Shown here: in pieces, positions 14,868 to 17,075 of the stretch
How the letters are laid out: every line of letters starts with the position of its first letter
Position numbering within the stretch: the first letter of the stretch is position 1
Assembly (NCBI GenBank): GCA_964604905.1
Contig: CAZSCC010000713.1
Coordinates: 1-17,075 of the forward strand
Source of the DNA: JACQFK01 sp964604905
GTDB lineage: Bacteria > Planctomycetota > MHYJ01 > JACPRB01
Direction: 5' to 3'
DNA length: 17,075 nt
The notes under the pieces: model-generated
What the model saw: only the letters and a program-made list of their open reading frames with translations
Told to the model about the DNA's origin: nothing
Databases searched by the model: none
Translations under genes and position numbers: made by a program

Positions 14868-15499
14868 TTGCCGTACTTCACGAGCTTGAGACCCGCGTCG
14901 TAGATTTTGCCCACGCCCGGGGCGTAGTACTTGAACGCCTGCTCCTTCGGCTCCAGCGGCGTGGTCTCGAGGGTCTTGAGCACCTTCTCGAATGTGCCGG
15001 CCGGGGTCTCGAAGGTCTCGCTTATGCTGATGATCTCGGCCCGGTCCATGGCGGCTTCGGGGGCGACCTCCTGGTAGTACCGCGCGCCGATGAGCGGCGA
15101 TCCCGGCAGGAGCAGCCCGAAGCGCGCGCCCTTCTCGCCGTGCAGCCAGGCTCCTCCCGCGTCCTCTCCGAAATAGTAGACGTTGTTGGTCCGCTTGCAG
15201 ATCGCGAAGTAGTTCCGGGAGACCTCCTTCTCCTTGCCGTCGACCAGTTCGCGCTCCTCGACGATCCGGGTCTCGATCGTGCCGATCTTCTTCGTCTCCT
15301 CGAGGACCGTCACCGTGAGGGTCTCTTTCTTGTCCTTGGATTCGTAGTACATCTGGTATCCCGGCTCCAGGATGAAGTAGGGATTCCTCCCCGTGCTCGT
15401 CAGGTCCTTCTCGTCCATCTGGAACGTGTCGGTAAAGGGCCGCTTGTCGGCATCCTGCGCGGCGACGGCCAGGATCGCGAGAACGATGATCGGTCTCAT
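14861..15499 (-). CDS. Secreted protein of unknown function
   Basis: The 212-residue product has a short signal peptide (MRPIIVLAILAVAAQ) and then a soluble, mostly beta-strand-like sequence. Recognisable features are NPYFILEPGYQMYYESKDKK near 39-58, the strand-rich ETLTVTVLEETKKIGTIETR, and ISISETFETPAGTFEKVLK near 167-185. It ends with EPKEQAFKYYAPGVGKIYDA. The pattern E-T-P-A-G-T-F followed by K-Y-Y-A-P-G-V-G recurs in uncharacterised secreted bacterial proteins; no enzyme motif is visible and I assign no function. It lies 8 bases after the S9 peptidase stop on the same strand, with a strong AGGAGG ribosome site overlapping that stop, so the two are very likely co-expressed. Confidence 0.85.
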   Translation of the reverse strand: MRPIIVLAILAVAAQDADKRPFTDTFQMDEKDLTSTGRNPYFILEPGYQMYYESKDKKETLTVTVLEETKKIGTIETRIVEERELVDGKEKEVSRNYFAICKRTNNVYYFGEDAGGAWLHGEKGARFGLLLPGSPLIGARYYQEVAPEAAMDRAEIISISETFETPAGTFEKVLKTLETTPLEPKEQAFKYYAPGVGKIYDAGLKLVKYGKK

Positions 15500-15503
15500 G
15501 GCT

Positions 15504-15509
15504 CCTCCT
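15504..15509 (-). promoter_or_regulatory. Shine-Dalgarno site of the secreted protein gene
   Basis: On the minus strand AGGAGG, within AGGAGGAG, lies 4 bases before the ATG at 15499 and overlaps the TAG stop of the S9 peptidase. It fixes the start and suggests translational coupling. Confidence 0.75.
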
Positions 15510-17075
15510 ATTTCTTTCTGTACTTTTCAAACCAGGCGATCAGGTAAAGTTGTTGGAGCAACTGGTGGGTGGGGCGGCGGAATCCGTGGTACTCGTCGGG
15601 CACCCGGACGAGCAGCGTCTCCTTCTTGAGCATCTTGAGCGCGCGGTAGAACTCCTCCGTCTGGCCGATCGGCGTCCGCAGGTCCGCCTCGCCGGTCAGC
15701 AGCATCGTGGGAGTCTTCACGTTTCCCACGTATCGGAGCGGCGAGCGGTCCGCGTACTCCATAGGGTCCTCCCACGGGTACTTGCGGAACTGGCCATACC
15801 AGCTCGATCCGTCCGTCGTCCCGACGAACGAGGCCCAGTCGATCACGGGCTTCATCGAGACCGCGGCCGCGAACCGGTCCGTGTGGCCCACGATCCAGGC
15901 GGTGAGCACGCCGCCGCCGCTCCCGCCGCAGACGAAGAGGTTCTTCTCGTCGATCCAGCCCTTCGCCAGCGCAGCGTCGACGCCGGCCATCAGGTCGTCG
16001 TAATCCTTGCCTGGGTAGGCGTATTGGATGCCGTTCACGAAATCCTGGCCGTATCCGGTGCTGCCTCGAGGGTTGGTGTAGAGCACGGCGTAGCCCTGCG
16101 CGGCGAAGTTCTGGAAACTCCAGCTCCACCCCACGTCGTACATCGACCACGGACCCCCGTGGATCCAGAGGACGAGGGGGTACTTCTTTGCCGGATCGAA
16201 GGGTGCGGGCTTGATCAGCCAGCCCTGGATCTTGAGGCCGTCCTTCGAGCTGTACCCGAGCTCTTCCGCCTCGCCGAGCGTCACGCCGGACAGGACGTCC
16301 TCGTTGACGTCGACCAGCTTCCGGACTCCCTCCGGCTCGGCGACGTTGAACGTGACCAGGTGGCCCGGTTCCTTGAAGGAGGATCGGACGGTGGCCGCCT
16401 GGCCGGTCGTCGAGAGAGAGAGCCCGGTCAGGGTCTGGGCGCCGTTCGTGATGCGGCGCGGCTTCCCCTCGAGGGGCGCGAAGTAGAGGTGGGTGCTTCC
16501 CCGCTCGCCCACGGTGAAGAAGATCCCGCCCGCCGTCCAGGCGACGTTTGCCGGCGAGTTGGGAAGGCCTTCCACCCAGGGACGTTTCTGTCCACCCTCG
16601 CGGTCCATGAGGTAGAGGCTGTGGAGGTGGTAGGTGTAGGCGCGGTCGTCGTAACCCGCATAGGCGATCCAGCGGCCGTCGTGAGAGACCAAGGGATCGA
16701 GGTCGGGGCCCTTGCGGTCGGTGAGCTCCCGCACGGCGAGCGTTTCGATATCCACCGAGTAAATCTCCGAGTTGCCGCGCTGATACTCGGCGTCGGGCTT
16801 GCGGATCGCGGAGGTGTAGATCGTCTTCCCGTCGTGCGACCACTCGGGCCGCCCGTGGGTGTAGCGGCCGCTCGTGATCTGCCGGGGAGTCCCGCCCAGG
16901 AGGGCGTCGATGACGAAGAGCTGGGTGTTCCCCGGAGGGAGCGGGCCCTTGCCGTCGAGCGCCCAGGAGAGGCGATCGATGACCACCGGAGCCTTGGCGC
17001 GCTGCGCTCCGGGGGGGGCGTCGGGGAGCTTCGCTTCGAGCGGAGGCTTCTTCTCGGGGACGAAGGCGTTGAAGG
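15508..17075 (-). CDS. S9-family peptidase (acylaminoacyl/dipeptidyl-peptidase-like), N-terminus missing
   Basis: The frame is open to the window edge, so the start is not seen; a GTG at 16986 lies mid-protein and is not a credible start. Numbering from that GTG, residues 1-240 are WD40/TolB-like propeller repeats (RPEWSHDGKTIYTS, DPLVSHDGRWIAYA). Residues 245-492 are the prolyl-oligopeptidase catalytic domain. It contains YPLVLWIHGGPWSMYD, YTNPRGSTGYGQDF, the nucleophile Ser356 in FVCGGSGGGVLTAWIVG, Asp435 in LLTGEADLRTPIGQTEEFY and His467 in PDEYHGFRRP, so the triad is complete. Enzymes of this type remove dipeptides or acyl-amino acids from short peptides. The extra upstream residues are Pro/Lys-rich (VPEKKPPLEAKLPDAPPG). 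Export cannot be judged without the N-terminus. A secreted protein of unknown function follows in the operon. Confidence 0.93.
   Translation of the reverse strand, partial: FNAFVPEKKPPLEAKLPDAPPGAQRAKAPVVIDRLSWALDGKGPLPPGNTQLFVIDALLGGTPRQITSGRYTHGRPEWSHDGKTIYTSAIRKPDAEYQRGNSEIYSVDIETLAVRELTDRKGPDLDPLVSHDGRWIAYAGYDDRAYTYHLHSLYLMDREGGQKRPWVEGLPNSPANVAWTAGGIFFTVGERGSTHLYFAPLEGKPRRITNGAQTLTGLSLSTTGQAATVRSSFKEPGHLVTFNVAEPEGVRKLVDVNEDVLSGVTLGEAEELGYSSKDGLKIQGWLIKPAPFDPAKKYPLVLWIHGGPWSMYDVGWSWSFQNFAAQGYAVLYTNPRGSTGYGQDFVNGIQYAYPGKDYDDLMAGVDAALAKGWIDEKNLFVCGGSGGGVLTAWIVGHTDRFAAAVSMKPVIDWASFVGTTDGSSWYGQFRKYPWEDPMEYADRSPLRYVGNVKTPTMLLTGEADLRTPIGQTEEFYRALKMLKKETLLVRVPDEYHGFRRPTHQLLQQLYLIAWFEKYRKK

Noticed and set aside
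1..17075. CRISPR array, tRNA or rRNA genes, insertion sequences, phage or attachment sites
   Set aside because: No regular spaced repeats, cloverleaf-like segments, transposase or integrase frames were seen, and nearly all sequence is accounted for by coding genes.

Overview
The window is high-GC bacterial DNA packed with genes: no gap exceeds about 100 bases. The content suggests a member of the Planctomycetota or a related lineage. It has two secreted formylglycine-type sulfatases, a Ser/Thr kinase with an N-terminal zinc ribbon and one membrane helix, a secreted PQQ-type beta-propeller, TPR-rich membrane proteins and a secreted S9 peptidase. This taxonomic guess rests on gene content only. 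I see no rRNA, tRNA, CRISPR array, transposase or integrase.

Layout. (1) 2-934 (+): a 5'-truncated reading frame. Its first ~56 codons look like the end of an MlrC-family (M81) protein, and the rest like the catalytic half of an S41 C-terminal processing peptidase. (2) 1034-2047 (+): tsaD, a tRNA t6A synthesis gene, ending at a strong hairpin. (3) 2086-6737 (-): a likely operon running kinase, iduronate-2-sulfatase-like sulfatase, second sulfatase. (4) A 27-bp divergent intergenic region (6738-6764) with overlapping -10 boxes on both strands. (5) 6765-9382 (+): larB, overlapped by a TPR-rhomboid-TPR membrane protease gene. (6) 9415-11322 (+): a diverged paralogue of that protease with its own TATAAT box directly upstream. 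(7) 11388-14854 (+): a secreted beta-propeller protein and a secreted alpha/beta hydrolase, 2 nt apart. (8) 14861-17075 (-): a secreted protein of unknown function downstream of an S9 peptidase that runs off the window.

How the genes may work together. Most genes outside tsaD and larB act in or beyond the cytoplasmic membrane. The kinase could couple an extracytoplasmic signal to control of the sulfatases encoded behind it. The paired rhomboids, with TPRs apparently on both sides of the membrane, could process partners bound by those TPRs. These links are inferences from gene order.

Most notable observations: the MlrC/S41 junction, which may be a true fusion or an assembly mis-join; the tandem TPR-rhomboid-TPR proteases; a compact bidirectional promoter and another -10 box placed so that transcripts would be leaderless; and very short signal peptides that all place Gln at or near the likely cleavage site.
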